Shown here piece by piece: positions 44,812-56,900 of a DNA stretch of 64,000 nt (positions are counted from its first letter, which is position 1; every line of letters starts with the position of its first letter). Source of the DNA: Tenacibaculum todarodis (GTDB lineage Bacteria > Bacteroidota > Bacteroidia > Flavobacteriales > Flavobacteriaceae); the NCBI RefSeq assembly GCF_001889045.1, contig NZ_CP018155.1:2916001-2980000 (forward strand), read 5' to 3'. A program made the translations under genes and the position numbers. The notes beneath the pieces were generated by a model that did not search any database, was not told the DNA's origin, and was given only the letters and a program-made list of their open reading frames with translations.

Positions 44812-44875
44812 CCTTGTGAAAACCAGGAAACGAACTGTAATTTTCTAAAAACTTTTTTTTACTTAATTTAGACAT
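44516..44875 (-). CDS. 119-aa hypothetical protein, left copy
   Basis: Small soluble protein, not recognised, with no signal peptide. It is aromatic and acidic at its C-terminus (NYFNWLSWFAWENMMSEIISFLEMEN), with one cysteine (EYDCGKL). It differs from the right copy only within the first 26 residues (6 substitutions; for example SKKKFLENYSSF against TKKNFLENHSTF), while residues 27-119 are identical. The size, acidity and duplication next to a large-protein operon are reminiscent of immunity or accessory proteins, but nothing in the sequence proves this. Confidence 0.7.
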   Translation of the reverse strand: MSKLSKKKFLENYSSFPGFHKELLKQGNVEWTLIKKYPQDYYSANSGSVPGMIYYKDTVAFAKKYHLSILQILDEFEYDCGKLVNRPSPQDETNYFNWLSWFAWENMMSEIISFLEMEN

Positions 44876-45051
44876 AATTTGTATTTACATCTAAGGCTTT
44901 TATTAGTGTTTTTAGCTCTATAAAAACATGCTGTAAAAATAAAATTTTTATCAATGTTTAGAATAGAAGAAATTCGAAAAGAACAATTCAGTTATTAGTT
45001 TGTTCATTGTTTTCAATTAAACATTAATCTACAAAAAACACATAATCCCTT

Positions 45052-48000
45052 TTATAAGATTGAAAATATATCACTTTCATTTATTAACCCGATAGTATTT
45101 TCTACTTCAATTTTAAATTTATAGTAAATTATATTATCGTCTTCATCTAGTTCTTCTAATGAGTTTATATAATTATAAGTGATTATTGAATCATTAGATT
45201 CAATTGTTTGAATTAATTCCCAATTATTAAATTCATTTAATATATAAACAAAATACTTGCCTTTATAACAACACTTGTCCCATGATAATTCAATATTATT
45301 TAATGACGTGAATGTTTGCTTTGCAGGATCCAAATACGGTTTTGAGGGTGGATTTGTATCTATAATATTAGTTACAATAGTTTTGGATGATTTTGATTTG
45401 ACAAATTCAATTTTATTATTACCATTATGGTCTTTATATTCTATTTTTCTAACAGTTATTAAATTATAATAGATAGGTTCGCCATAAGGTATCTGATCTA
45501 AGTCAGAAAAATCATCTTCAATATAAAAAGGTTTTAATGTGTCAATACTTGACAATTCAATTTCTTTTACAGGTTCAATATCTCTAGGATTTAATGCTAC
45601 AGCACTGTTATTAAGTCTATAAATTTGAATTTTATTAATGTTTTGACTTTCAACTATTTTATTAATTTCAAAGAGTACACTCGACTTAAAGTCATTTTCA
45701 TAAGTAGGAAGTTTTACCGTTAAATTTTTAATAACTAAAGGGTTTGGTGGAGTTGTATTAATCAATTGAACAGGGCCAAGGAAATCACTTGCTTTACCAA
45801 ACTTTAATGCTTTATTCATTTCCCTAACTGTATAAACATATGCTGTATTTTTATTCATATTTCCATCCAAAGTGAAATCAGTAAATAAGATTTCCTTATC
45901 TGAAATTATCTTAGCCATTGGAGCCATATCAAACTCATCAGAACTCGGGTGTAATATTTTACCATTTTTATCTCTTAAATTTTGTTTCTTTGGTAAAGGT
46001 ATATATGCACCATCATTAATAAACTCAGTGATTATTGGGTGTTCCGTTAACGGTAACATACAGGTGGAAATTAAATATCTCATGCGCTTTTTCCATTCAT
46101 CACTCCAAGGAGTTAAACCTGGGTTTTCATTATCTCCATTAATGACAATATCTCCATCTGGATTAGGAAAAGCGAAAGGATTACCATACAAGTCTGGAAA
46201 TTCTTTAAAATCACTAGTACTATCACAATCTAATTGCTCTAATTTATTACATTCTAGAGCAAGTAACCCTTTCCATCTATCTTGAAAATGATCATCTCCA
46301 GTAATTGGCAAAATCCGTGGTAAAATATCTTCCTTTAAAGTTTTATTACTATATAAAATAGATAGAATTCTATTAATATCTGTTCTAAAAAATACAACTC
46401 CCCAAGGTTTCGCCTTAAATTTTGTTTTAAAAGAATATTGTGCTTTTCCATAGAAATTTGGCGGAGTTGCAAATAAAGGTCCAGTAGGTGGATCTGGTTG
46501 TTCTAACTTTATAATCTCATTACCAAAAATAATAGCAGGAACACCAACTGGTGAAGAATATGGTATTGAATTGTTATCTAAAACATCATAATCTATAGTT
46601 TGTAATCCTATTAATGTTTTTTGTTCCCCTTTTCCAATTTCTGGAAGAATTGTTGTTTCGTTAAATAAAGCAGCATTATCTGAACGCAAATACACTTTGT
46701 AAGATGGATAATAATTAACGGATACATTTGAGCCTATTTTAATCTCTGGAGCAATATTAGCAATCTGTATTCTTTTATCTTGATAATTTATTGAGTCATA
46801 AGAATTTATTTTATTTACTTGATTTGAATAACTTAAATCACTTGCTATTAATATAAGTTTTTGAGGTGGAATAGTTCCAACATTTTGTATTTCATCAATT
46901 TTTAATACTTTTCTTGCTTTTGTTCCTGTTGAATCATTAATAGCATGAACTCGAATAGTTCCCTTAAACCAATCAACAGATGATGTATTTGAATTATTAT
47001 CTGGAGAAATAAATTGAGGATGATGATCTAAAACTATATTGTTAAATTCAATCTTATAATAAGCAAACTCTTTTATCACATCATTATTAGCTTTATCTTT
47101 AACTCTATTATTATCCTTATCAACCATGTACTCTATCATTGTATGATGACTAATATTACAATCATCCCAAAGTCCTCTAACTTTTATATCATTAGGGTTC
47201 TGTCCGTTTTCATCTAAATAAGTTTCTGTTTTTACAGAAAAATCATTATTTATTAATTCAATTTCAAAAGACAGTTGATTATCATTTGGTGTTACTTTAT
47301 CCTTCCAACTAATTGAATTAGAAAAATTTTCTACTATTAAAAACGCATCATGCTCTGAAATTTCTGGTCCTTTATATCCTTGTGTTAATTGATAGTTATT
47401 ATTTGAACTATTTAAATTAGCTACTCTTTGTTCATTTTTCTTAACCTTAATAGTAGGATAGGTACCATCGGTATTTACGGTTAGAATTTCTACAATCTCA
47501 TATTGTTCAGAAGAATAAGAAAATAAACTACCTACATAATTGGGGTAATCATCTAAGTTAATTTTGGGTATTAAGATTTCACCTGTACTGTGATAATCAA
47601 AATCTTTTGTTTCAATGAAACAAAATTTAGAATCCGTATCATCATAAACGTTTTTTACACCTCCAATTATATTATCAGGAAATTTTTTACTGTGGAATAT
47701 TCTAATTTTATTTCCCCAAGAATAATTTTTCTCTTGTACATGATTATAATCAAAAATTAATCGCACCAATGTTTTATCACCATTTATGCCTTTCAACCAA
47801 TCTTGTTCATCTTTTGTAGTCAACATTGGTAGTCCTTCTTCTTGTATTAAATGAACATTAATATTTGAAGGAGGCATTAGAGTATTCTCTACATTAAATT
47901 TTGTTTCATTTGTGCTAACTTCATTAGATAGCACACTAGTTCTATAAAAGATATTTACAGGATATGAGTTGTAATGATTAAACCCTTCACTTTCAATTGC

Positions 48001-50904
48001 ATGAATATAGTTTGGTTTATCACTTTCTTTATTAAATAATGCCAAAGCATTTTCTTTATACGAATCAGAACTTTCTAAAAAAGCCTCTTCATGTAACAAA
48101 TCTGGTTTATTCCAAGATGGAGCATCGTCTTGTTTATTTTTAAACCCAAGAAAAATGGGATTCGAAAATTCACTAGACTCAAACTCTATGTTTGGATTAA
48201 AAAACGAATTACTTAAAGAATAATCTGTTTCTAATTGCGCTTTTAGATTAACATATCGAGTATTCATTTTAAACGCATATCCTTCTTCATCAGTAATTGA
48301 TAAAGGCTCAGAGGTAGCATTATCAATTTTTAATCCATAGGTAATTGGAAGCATTTTTAATTTTTGAGGCAATCTTTCATCTTCTACTCCTGTAGGCAAA
48401 CTAAAATATATGTGTTTAGTATAATATTCTTCGTTATAATCTTCAGGGTTTTTAATTGTTTCGTACTCAGCAAAATAAATAAACTGCTCGCTCTCATTAA
48501 CAAAGTTATCTATAAAACCAAGTCCAAGCATTCTTGCATTATGATAATCAAGTGAAGCTAATTGAATGAAATCTAAGTAACTAACCTCCATTTTTGATTC
48601 ATCTTTCTCATTACTAAAAGATCCTTCTGATTGTTGGTGTTCAAAAATTGCTTTTGGGTCAGTTTCACTTAATGTAATAAATTTATCAACTCCTTTTCCT
48701 AGACCAAAATCAGTGTCTTTCCATCTGTCTTTATAATTTTGTGCTTTAATTACTTGATTCGAATCAAACTTATGCCATAAAGCATCAATTTTATATTTAG
48801 ATAAATCTTCTAAACGTTTAAAAACTTTAGACTGGTTTTTCTCTAAAGCAAAATTACCAATAAACTCTGCTTGGTTTTTCCTAGTTCTAAGGATATCAGA
48901 GTAGCTTTCTAATACAATACTAATTGAAGAATTTAATTGAACAGAAAATCTTATAAATGAAACGTTCTCTGCTATAATTCTACATAAAGTTGTGGTAGAG
49001 TTATAGGTTTTCCTAGTGGAAATTATAGGATCATCTTCAGCATAAGATCTGTTTTCTACGGAAAACGTTTCTAACCTAAGAGTAGAATTCGCATCTTTTA
49101 AAATATTAATAGCAAAACTTAACTCATCTTTGCATGAAAATTTAAACGTGTTTAGACCATAAGCAGTTAATAATTCTTGAGCTTTCTTGAGATTATTTAT
49201 TGCACCAATACTATTTCTTATGGCTGTATATTTTGTATTGTTTTCAAACTCTAAATAGTATGTTTTTTCTCTCCATTTATAAACCCAAATAAAGTCATCA
49301 TCATTAATCGTATGTGGAAATTCATTAAAAATATTGATACCATTATTTAATGATCGCTCAGCATTATAGGGTACTCTGTAAACTTTTACAAAATCATCTT
49401 TTTTATTAAAACAAAGATTATTAGTTGCATAATTCCCTTTAGGTAAATGATTGTCTCCTAAATTACCTGTTAAAAACCAACGTAAATGATTTCCATACGA
49501 TGAATCTATGCCTTTTGAACCAGCGGATTGTAAACTTAAATATGGAGATTGTAATTTGTAGTTATCTCCAAAATTAAATGGAACTTTTTTATAAGGGATT
49601 TCTTTTGGATTATCATTAGGATCCCCATTAGGATTATCATTTGGGTCGTCATTTGGATCTGAATCCTCACAAATAGAAATTGCAGTCACTTTTAGTTCAG
49701 TATTGACTAAAAACTCCACATTATTTAGTATAACTTCTAATTTGTTTAATTTTAAATTAACCGTTTCAAAAGCAACGTCTTCAATCCAGCTTTCATTAGC
49801 ATCATTGTCAACAACTTTACAAGATTGAAAAGAAGCGTCTGTCTGAATAACCAAACCTTTAGTATCTTTTTTATCTTCAGTAATTCCTCCATGTATTTGG
49901 AGATAATCGTTATTCTTATCTAAACCGTATAAAGTGTAATTTTTTAAATCAAAAGATTGATTTTTTATAATATTAAATTTCGAGTCAAAAACTAAAATAT
50001 TTTGTTTTTTTGACTTAGAACCGTGAGCAATGCAAACGTAATGATTTTGATACTTTACTGCCTTTGTAACTGTCACATCTCCTAAACCTAAATCAAAAAC
50101 TTTAGTTTGTGATACTTTTAACTCCTTGGGGGTTCTATTACAAGCAAGAATAGTTAAATACGCCTTTTTATTTTTAATATAATTTCCAAAAAGAATTAAG
50201 CCTCTTTCTTTTTCTACTAATATATTGTCTATTCTAGGAACTATATTTAATCCTTTAATTGTAAAGGTCTTCGTTTTTTTAAATTCAGAAGATAACAATG
50301 TAATTAATCCTTTATTTGGACCAGCAGCAGCTGAACCATATAATAAAATGGATTTTTGATATAGAATAGCTCCTCTATACTGATCATCCCATATTCTAGA
50401 AATCTTAATTGAATTAGTAATACTAAAATCTAAATTCAATTTTATACAACAAACAGTATCTTTTTTGTTTGTGGGCGATTCAATAAAACCAAGTGAAATA
50501 AAAATTTCTTCATTATTTAAAAGTAATAATGATTGTATATTTCTTATATAATTTATTTTAATTTCTTTATGATGCAATAGATCAGATTCAAAATTAAAAA
50601 CAAATAGATAGGGTATTATAGAATGCCCTTCACTTTGATAATATCCTAGAATAACAAAATTGCCTTGAGGATCTAGAATAGCTTTGCTAAAAAACAATCG
50701 CTTATTTTCTAACCCAAATTCAATTGCATTAGGATTGGCTTGCTCAGCTTCATTACCTAATCCTGAAAGTACAATTCCCTTTTCAGAATTCCCAAAAGTG
50801 TATTGAACACCATTTAGACCAACCAGAATTTTAAGAATAGAATAATTATTATCAAGATCACTTGACCCAGTTAAATTATATGATTTTGTATATAAATTAG
50901 CCAT
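45052..50904 (-). CDS. Giant unknown protein, 1950 aa, propeller-like N-terminus and Fn3-like end
   Basis: Last gene of the four-gene operon, 2 bp after the 2265-aa gene. No signal peptide and no membrane helix. Residues 1-405 contain repeating strand-rich units (IVLSGLGNEAEQ, LLYGSAAAGPNKG, ILFGNYIKNKKAYLTIL) that suggest a beta-propeller. Residues 413-432 are a low-complexity DPNDDPNDNPNGDPNDNP linker. The long middle (LRWFLTGNLGDNHLPKGNY onward) is unrecognised and beta-rich. The last 95 residues (PPSKPYLDPAKQTF, ELSWDKCCYKG) look like a fibronectin type III domain. Probably a large structural or binding protein. The function is unknown. Confidence 0.65.
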   Translation of the reverse strand: MANLYTKSYNLTGSSDLDNNYSILKILVGLNGVQYTFGNSEKGIVLSGLGNEAEQANPNAIEFGLENKRLFFSKAILDPQGNFVILGYYQSEGHSIIPYLFVFNFESDLLHHKEIKINYIRNIQSLLLLNNEEIFISLGFIESPTNKKDTVCCIKLNLDFSITNSIKISRIWDDQYRGAILYQKSILLYGSAAAGPNKGLITLLSSEFKKTKTFTIKGLNIVPRIDNILVEKERGLILFGNYIKNKKAYLTILACNRTPKELKVSQTKVFDLGLGDVTVTKAVKYQNHYVCIAHGSKSKKQNILVFDSKFNIIKNQSFDLKNYTLYGLDKNNDYLQIHGGITEDKKDTKGLVIQTDASFQSCKVVDNDANESWIEDVAFETVNLKLNKLEVILNNVEFLVNTELKVTAISICEDSDPNDDPNDNPNGDPNDNPKEIPYKKVPFNFGDNYKLQSPYLSLQSAGSKGIDSSYGNHLRWFLTGNLGDNHLPKGNYATNNLCFNKKDDFVKVYRVPYNAERSLNNGINIFNEFPHTINDDDFIWVYKWREKTYYLEFENNTKYTAIRNSIGAINNLKKAQELLTAYGLNTFKFSCKDELSFAINILKDANSTLRLETFSVENRSYAEDDPIISTRKTYNSTTTLCRIIAENVSFIRFSVQLNSSISIVLESYSDILRTRKNQAEFIGNFALEKNQSKVFKRLEDLSKYKIDALWHKFDSNQVIKAQNYKDRWKDTDFGLGKGVDKFITLSETDPKAIFEHQQSEGSFSNEKDESKMEVSYLDFIQLASLDYHNARMLGLGFIDNFVNESEQFIYFAEYETIKNPEDYNEEYYTKHIYFSLPTGVEDERLPQKLKMLPITYGLKIDNATSEPLSITDEEGYAFKMNTRYVNLKAQLETDYSLSNSFFNPNIEFESSEFSNPIFLGFKNKQDDAPSWNKPDLLHEEAFLESSDSYKENALALFNKESDKPNYIHAIESEGFNHYNSYPVNIFYRTSVLSNEVSTNETKFNVENTLMPPSNINVHLIQEEGLPMLTTKDEQDWLKGINGDKTLVRLIFDYNHVQEKNYSWGNKIRIFHSKKFPDNIIGGVKNVYDDTDSKFCFIETKDFDYHSTGEILIPKINLDDYPNYVGSLFSYSSEQYEIVEILTVNTDGTYPTIKVKKNEQRVANLNSSNNNYQLTQGYKGPEISEHDAFLIVENFSNSISWKDKVTPNDNQLSFEIELINNDFSVKTETYLDENGQNPNDIKVRGLWDDCNISHHTMIEYMVDKDNNRVKDKANNDVIKEFAYYKIEFNNIVLDHHPQFISPDNNSNTSSVDWFKGTIRVHAINDSTGTKARKVLKIDEIQNVGTIPPQKLILIASDLSYSNQVNKINSYDSINYQDKRIQIANIAPEIKIGSNVSVNYYPSYKVYLRSDNAALFNETTILPEIGKGEQKTLIGLQTIDYDVLDNNSIPYSSPVGVPAIIFGNEIIKLEQPDPPTGPLFATPPNFYGKAQYSFKTKFKAKPWGVVFFRTDINRILSILYSNKTLKEDILPRILPITGDDHFQDRWKGLLALECNKLEQLDCDSTSDFKEFPDLYGNPFAFPNPDGDIVINGDNENPGLTPWSDEWKKRMRYLISTCMLPLTEHPIITEFINDGAYIPLPKKQNLRDKNGKILHPSSDEFDMAPMAKIISDKEILFTDFTLDGNMNKNTAYVYTVREMNKALKFGKASDFLGPVQLINTTPPNPLVIKNLTVKLPTYENDFKSSVLFEINKIVESQNINKIQIYRLNNSAVALNPRDIEPVKEIELSSIDTLKPFYIEDDFSDLDQIPYGEPIYYNLITVRKIEYKDHNGNNKIEFVKSKSSKTIVTNIIDTNPPSKPYLDPAKQTFTSLNNIELSWDKCCYKGKYFVYILNEFNNWELIQTIESNDSIITYNYINSLEELDEDDNIIYYKFKIEVENTIGLINESDIFSIL

Positions 50905-50906
50905 AA

Positions 50907-53900
50907 TTAAACATTTAAATTTTTAGTAGTAAAACTTGGTGGTATTTCAACATATTTATCTTGATTATTATCCCATTGTAAATAATCAAACCTGAATTTT
51001 AGATTGTTTGGTAAATTTGTGTTACTCATATTTAATATTAAAACTTCAGTACGGTCTTTAGAATAAATAGAAACAAATTTTGATTTTAACCAAGTAGAGT
51101 TAAATAATAATTCAAGGTTGGATTCTAAATTACTCATAGTGTCATTTTCAAAATCAATACTATATTTATCATAAAGAGATTGTTTTAGATTATCATAAAT
51201 TGGAAATATACTTTTTTCAATAACCTCATTTGGAATTCTAGGATCATTTAAAGGTTCAACTGAGCGAATCCAAGTTCCAATAAAATGGTTTGTATTAGTT
51301 TCTACCAAAAGATTAAATTCTGTTCCAACTGGTGGTAACATTTCTTTTAATCCTGGCAGATATTCTTTCACAATTCTCTCACAATCATTAGGGTATGCTT
51401 GTAGCGTTTTGTCATCATAAGGATAATGAGCTTCCATACCAACAGCAATAAGAAGAGTCTTTACAATTTCTTTTGTAGCTGTAGTTACATCATTTCCTAA
51501 TTCTAAATTAATTGTGTAAACCGCATCTTTAGTATCTCCTGCTTTTCCTTTTAGTTTATAACTATTAATATGCTCTTGTAGATTTGCAAAACGAGAGGTT
51601 TGAAATGGATAAGAATGTATGTTTTTTTCTGTTCCATTGTAGATACCAAATACTACAGCATTATATAGTTTTGAAGGTAATAAGTGTTCTACCTTAACCT
51701 CCATATTTTTTTGTAGAGGAGTTATAGGATCGCCTCCTATTTGCCAACACGTTTGCCCATCAAAATCTGGATTTTTTATTTTAGGATTACGCAAATTGTT
51801 AATAGCCTCAATTCCTTTTGGGATTGGTGGATTATCATTCTCTTTCCAAGCAACAGTTGAAACTGGGAATTGCGAAATAACAGCTAATTGATGTTGGTTT
51901 TCAGTTGTTAATTCTGAGTCCTTTACACCAAAATTTTCAGTTGGGTCTTTCACTCGTAACCCAATATCACAATCACTTTCTCCTAAATTTTTATAATCTG
52001 GCCATTTGTTAAACATATGGTACACGAATGGATGATTATAGAATATTTTTAAATCTGGATTCTCAAAATAAAGAGGTTTCGCATTAATGATATTACCAGT
52101 AGTATCTGGATACGATATTTTATGATTGATATAGCTTCTTAAACTTAATTCAGGCACATCTAACTGCATTTCAAATACTTCAATCTTATTATTGAATTCA
52201 TCTAGAATGAATTCTCCAAGTTCATCTAATTTATATTTTCTATCCTTACGCTTTCCATCACTTTCCAGCTTAAATTGATCTTTAACTGATTGGCTCAAAT
52301 GTTCTAAACCAAAATGCCCTATTGGACCTTGAGTTTTAAATTGAATATAATACGTTTCTTCAACTGGAAGAGTAACTCCACTAATATTCTCTTTAGTTAT
52401 AATTTCTAGACAATAATTAATGTCTGGCTTCCAAATAGGAGCAATTACCTTGTTCGCTAATTGCATGGAATCATATTCAGCTTCTAGAGCTGCAACCGAA
52501 GGAATAGAATTATTATACAACACATCTTCTTCTGTTAACCAACATATTTGATGTATGTAAGTAGCACATTTATCTATGTTGCCTTCTTTTTCATTTGGAT
52601 TAATTTTTTCTTTTAAAATATATAAACTCCTAATTTTTTCTGATATTTCTTTACATTCATTTTCTTTTTCATTTAATGTATTTGTCCATTTTTCGCAATT
52701 TCCTTTAGCCTTCTCATAATCTCTTTTCAATCTTTTATGAAGTCTTGATACATAATTTTTATATGTCTCACAATATTTTTCATTTAGTTTAGAAATTTGT
52801 TCAATTAACTTTGCTAGGTTGCGATCAATTTTTCTTTTTTCTAAATTTTGTAGACAGTTTTTATCATTATTTATAATACATTCTCCTTTAATAAAACACA
52901 ATTCTAAAAGCTCTTCTTTTTCAGTAGAAATTTCACAAAACTTATTTTTATTATTAAGTGCAATTTCTATTTCATTTTTACAAGACTCTTGCTGTTTTTC
53001 TAGATTTTTTATTTCTTGTTCAGTTTCTTTTATTTCTTGTTCGGAAGTTGTTTTAGGGCAGCTTATAGCCGTTAGACTATTTAGCTCATTTATTTTTCTT
53101 TTTAAGGCTACTTTATATTCTTTTGATTTCTGCTCTTCAAGTAATAATAATTCTAATTCGTGAATTTCATTTTTCAATTTGTTAGCCTTATTTAAATCAT
53201 AAGCAACAGGTTCTATACTGATTTTTCGAATAGTAGTTTCTTCGCTTAAATATGTAACATCAACTAACCAATCTGGACTTGCTAATAATCGCTCTTCAAT
53301 TAAAATATATTCTTCTCCTAAAGTTTTTTCTACTTCTTCTACCACCACTTCGACTCCATCAACTTCTTCTTTAAGGTCTTGAAAAACAGTAATATTCCTA
53401 ATGCCATAGAAACTAATTTTCACATTCTTGGCATAACTAAATAGTTTTGTTTTACATTCTAATACAGCTTCAGGAAATACTATCTCAAATACTCCTTGAT
53501 TGCTCATTTTTATAGAATGAGGAATATTAAATACATTTAGAAATGGTAGAACACTAGCATCATGTTTTAAAGATTTTATAAGCAAATCTTTAAATTTTGT
53601 ATTTTTATCTTTTATGAAATAATTTTCTGGATTCCAATTTTCACAATGCCAAGACTTTTCTTTTGCTCTACAAAATAAAGTACCTGCTGTCATCCCTATT
53701 TGTTCGGGTACAAATTTATTGGGTGAATTATTTGTAAAGCTAAAAGGCGAATTCGATAATATTCGCATTTTATTATATTCCTTCCCTTGTTTTTGCCAAT
53801 ACCCAATTTTTAAATCAGAAGGAATTATAGCTGGATCCATGAAAGAATCAGAACCTAGAGCTTCATAAGGATGATAATCTACCCAATTAGAAGTTGTATT

Positions 53901-56900
53901 ATTCCAAGCTTTAATATTTACTTCTTCAATAAAAAAGGAATGATCAACTCTTGTTGAAACTGATGCTGGAGGAACCGCTTCTGTATTTTGTGAAGGCGGA
54001 TTGGTAAATCCTCCAATGCTGACTAAATTAGTTGGATCAACAGCTTTGTTAAGCATAATATCAATAAAAGTATCCATAGGAATTACAGTGGCATCATCAT
54101 TTTTACTTGGGAAACCACCATTATTTTTTACGATAGAATTTAACTGGTAAGGTTGTTCAGAACCTATATGAAAAGCTGAAACAAACTCATTATTTTCTTC
54201 TATTTTTATCACTCCAATAGGAGTTCTATCTATTTGCTTGTTTAACTCCCATTTAAAGTTAATATCAGCACATTTTTTAATTTTCTTAATTCTTAAATTA
54301 ACAACAACACAAACTTTAACGCCTCCTTTAATTAAGAATGGTTTTGGTAGAGTTGCCATCAAATAGGCATCTAAACCAATGTAGAATCCTACACCAAATA
54401 CTTTAATATCAACACTACCTCCAAGTGCAATTCCTCCACCAACTTGAAACTGCTTAAAGCTCATCATTACCCATGTATCTAGGTATGCATGTGCCGAAAC
54501 CTTAACTGGTCCATATTTTTTCTTAAAGTCGAATTTCATTCCTGCACCAGCTTGCACTCCTTGTGCAGAAAGCATTAAATAAGCGTAGGCATTTAAATTG
54601 AAAACTTCTTTAATTACTCTGGCTACATTTGGTTTTTGTTTTGTACCTAAATGAATATACCAAGCAGAAGGATTATTAAAGAAGAATGCCATTTGAGCTT
54701 CTACTTCAAACTCTACAAACTGCCCTTTGTCTTTATTCATTTTAAAATCTGCACCCATACCAATAGAAATAAATTCTTTGGTAATGGCTAAATAAGCAAA
54801 AAATGGCACTTCAGAACTCAATGGTGTAACTTGTGGTCCCATTACATTAGCTCTTCCAGATATCAATAAGAATTGAGGAATAGACAAGAACAGAAATGCT
54901 TCCATTGAAAACGTTTCTGGGTCTGCTGTAGTTGCAATTGTTAAACCAGCACCAATAGAAATTGGTGTATCTGTGTTTTCCATATCTTCATCTTCTGGAT
55001 ACACTATTTTACCCAAATGCAATCCGTTATCTGGATTGTTAGCATTTAGTGGATTTGGCCTTTTTTCTTTATAAAAATCAAAAAATACTTTAGGGTCTTG
55101 TAATGCTCCATCTGGTAAATCTGGTGCATATCGTAAACCAAACAATCCTCTAAATGAAAATATACCTAAAGGTGTTGGGCCCAAAGGAATAGGCACTGGT
55201 AAGCTTAAAAAAGAATCAATCACAAATGCAGGTACTTTTGGTCGCATTTTCATAGCCGCACCACCAGAAAGCCCAATTTGAGGCAAACTAAATGAAATGC
55301 CACCTTCATATTCTACCTCACGCATCGATAAATAGCCTTTAATAATTAAGGCAGCATCTTCTTCACTTGCTGTAGCTGGAATAATAAGATTAACACCAAT
55401 ACCATTAATCTTTAAGTACATTACAGAGCCATCTTCATTAAACATCAGTTTAATTCCATCTCCTCTCATGTCTAAACCAGCACTTCCTGCACTCACACCA
55501 CAATCGAAACCAATAAATTTTAATTTTGGGTTTACATCTTCAGAACCCATGGTAATGTTCGTTATAGAAACCTCAACTGGACCTAAAGCCATGGTTACTG
55601 CTGCTGGAATTGGAATAGAACCACCTTCAATTTCAAAACTACCATCGCTATAAACTCTTAGTTTTTCAATTTCTATTGGGTCTTTTAAATAATCTTTTAG
55701 AAATTCATTATTATCAAAATGAATACTACCCGAAGTTTCTATGTATGTTTTTGCATCATCTTGACCTAATTCTAATTTGTCTACTTTAATATAGAAAACA
55801 TCTTTAATTCCAAAACAAAGCCCATTTTCTGGTGATGCACTCATCTTAAAATCACCATCATTTTCAAAAAAGGCCTGTAAATTTATTTTTAGGTCTCCTG
55901 CAAGATATTTTTGAGTTTCAGGTACAAATTGCTTGAATTTAGGAATGGTAATAAATCCTTTAATTTCAGATTCTATAACTTTATTCTGAATCATTTTTAA
56001 ATAGAAGCTATTAAACCCTATTTCCCAAGCTCCTTTTTCTAAATTTCCACTAGCATCTTTTTTGCCAAATAAATAACTTAAAGAACCATCTGAAGAAACA
56101 AATTTTTCTAGTTTTCCATCTTTATCTACAAAAATAGAACCGCCATTATTTAATAAATATCTTCCTTTTTCTAGAAGTTCAGTACCAACTTTTACTTCAT
56201 CACCTTTATCAATTAAATCTGGATCATTATCCGTATTAGTTCCTGAAGCTTTTAATATAGTTATTGTTCTTCCATCTTTTAGAAGTGTATTCTCTTCTAA
56301 TTTAGCATCCATTCCTGCTACTGCTTCTAAACCAAAAATACCAGTAACACCACCTGTACCAACAAGTACATCTTTTGCATAAAGTTTTAAAGTTGAGCCA
56401 TCGGGATCAAACGTAAACCATTTGTCTGGTAAATAAATGTTTGCATTGGCAATGAATGCTCCAATAAAATCATCTGGTCTATCATCTGCAATGGCTTCTG
56501 CTATATTTTTCTTTCTACTTAAATCTAATTTAATATTTAGTAACTCTAGCCTCAATTCCATTTTAGGAATCATACAATGAGGTAAACTTGTGCTTTGAGA
56601 TTCTAAAATATCGATATCAAAACCTGTTTGAGTATGGTATTTAACTGCTCCTGCTGTAAACTCAATTGCTGCACGTTTATATTCTACTGGTGAGGTTCCT
56701 GGAATAGGTGTTTCGTCTTCTACCCATAATAATCCTCCTACTTGTGTAATTTGTTTTACGGGCACTAACCATTTTCTTGGAAACTGCAATGCCATTTTAA
56801 TTTCGGTTAATTCGAAACCAAATTGTGGTATTAGTAAATACTCTACATCTTCTTTAGTAATATTACCCAACCAAGTTTGGAAAAGTTCAAAAAGTTTATC

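Noticed and set aside
52819..53163. Plus-strand ORF of 114 aa
   Set aside because: Complement of the charged coiled coil of the 2265-aa gene, which yields a serine- and phenylalanine-rich artefact.
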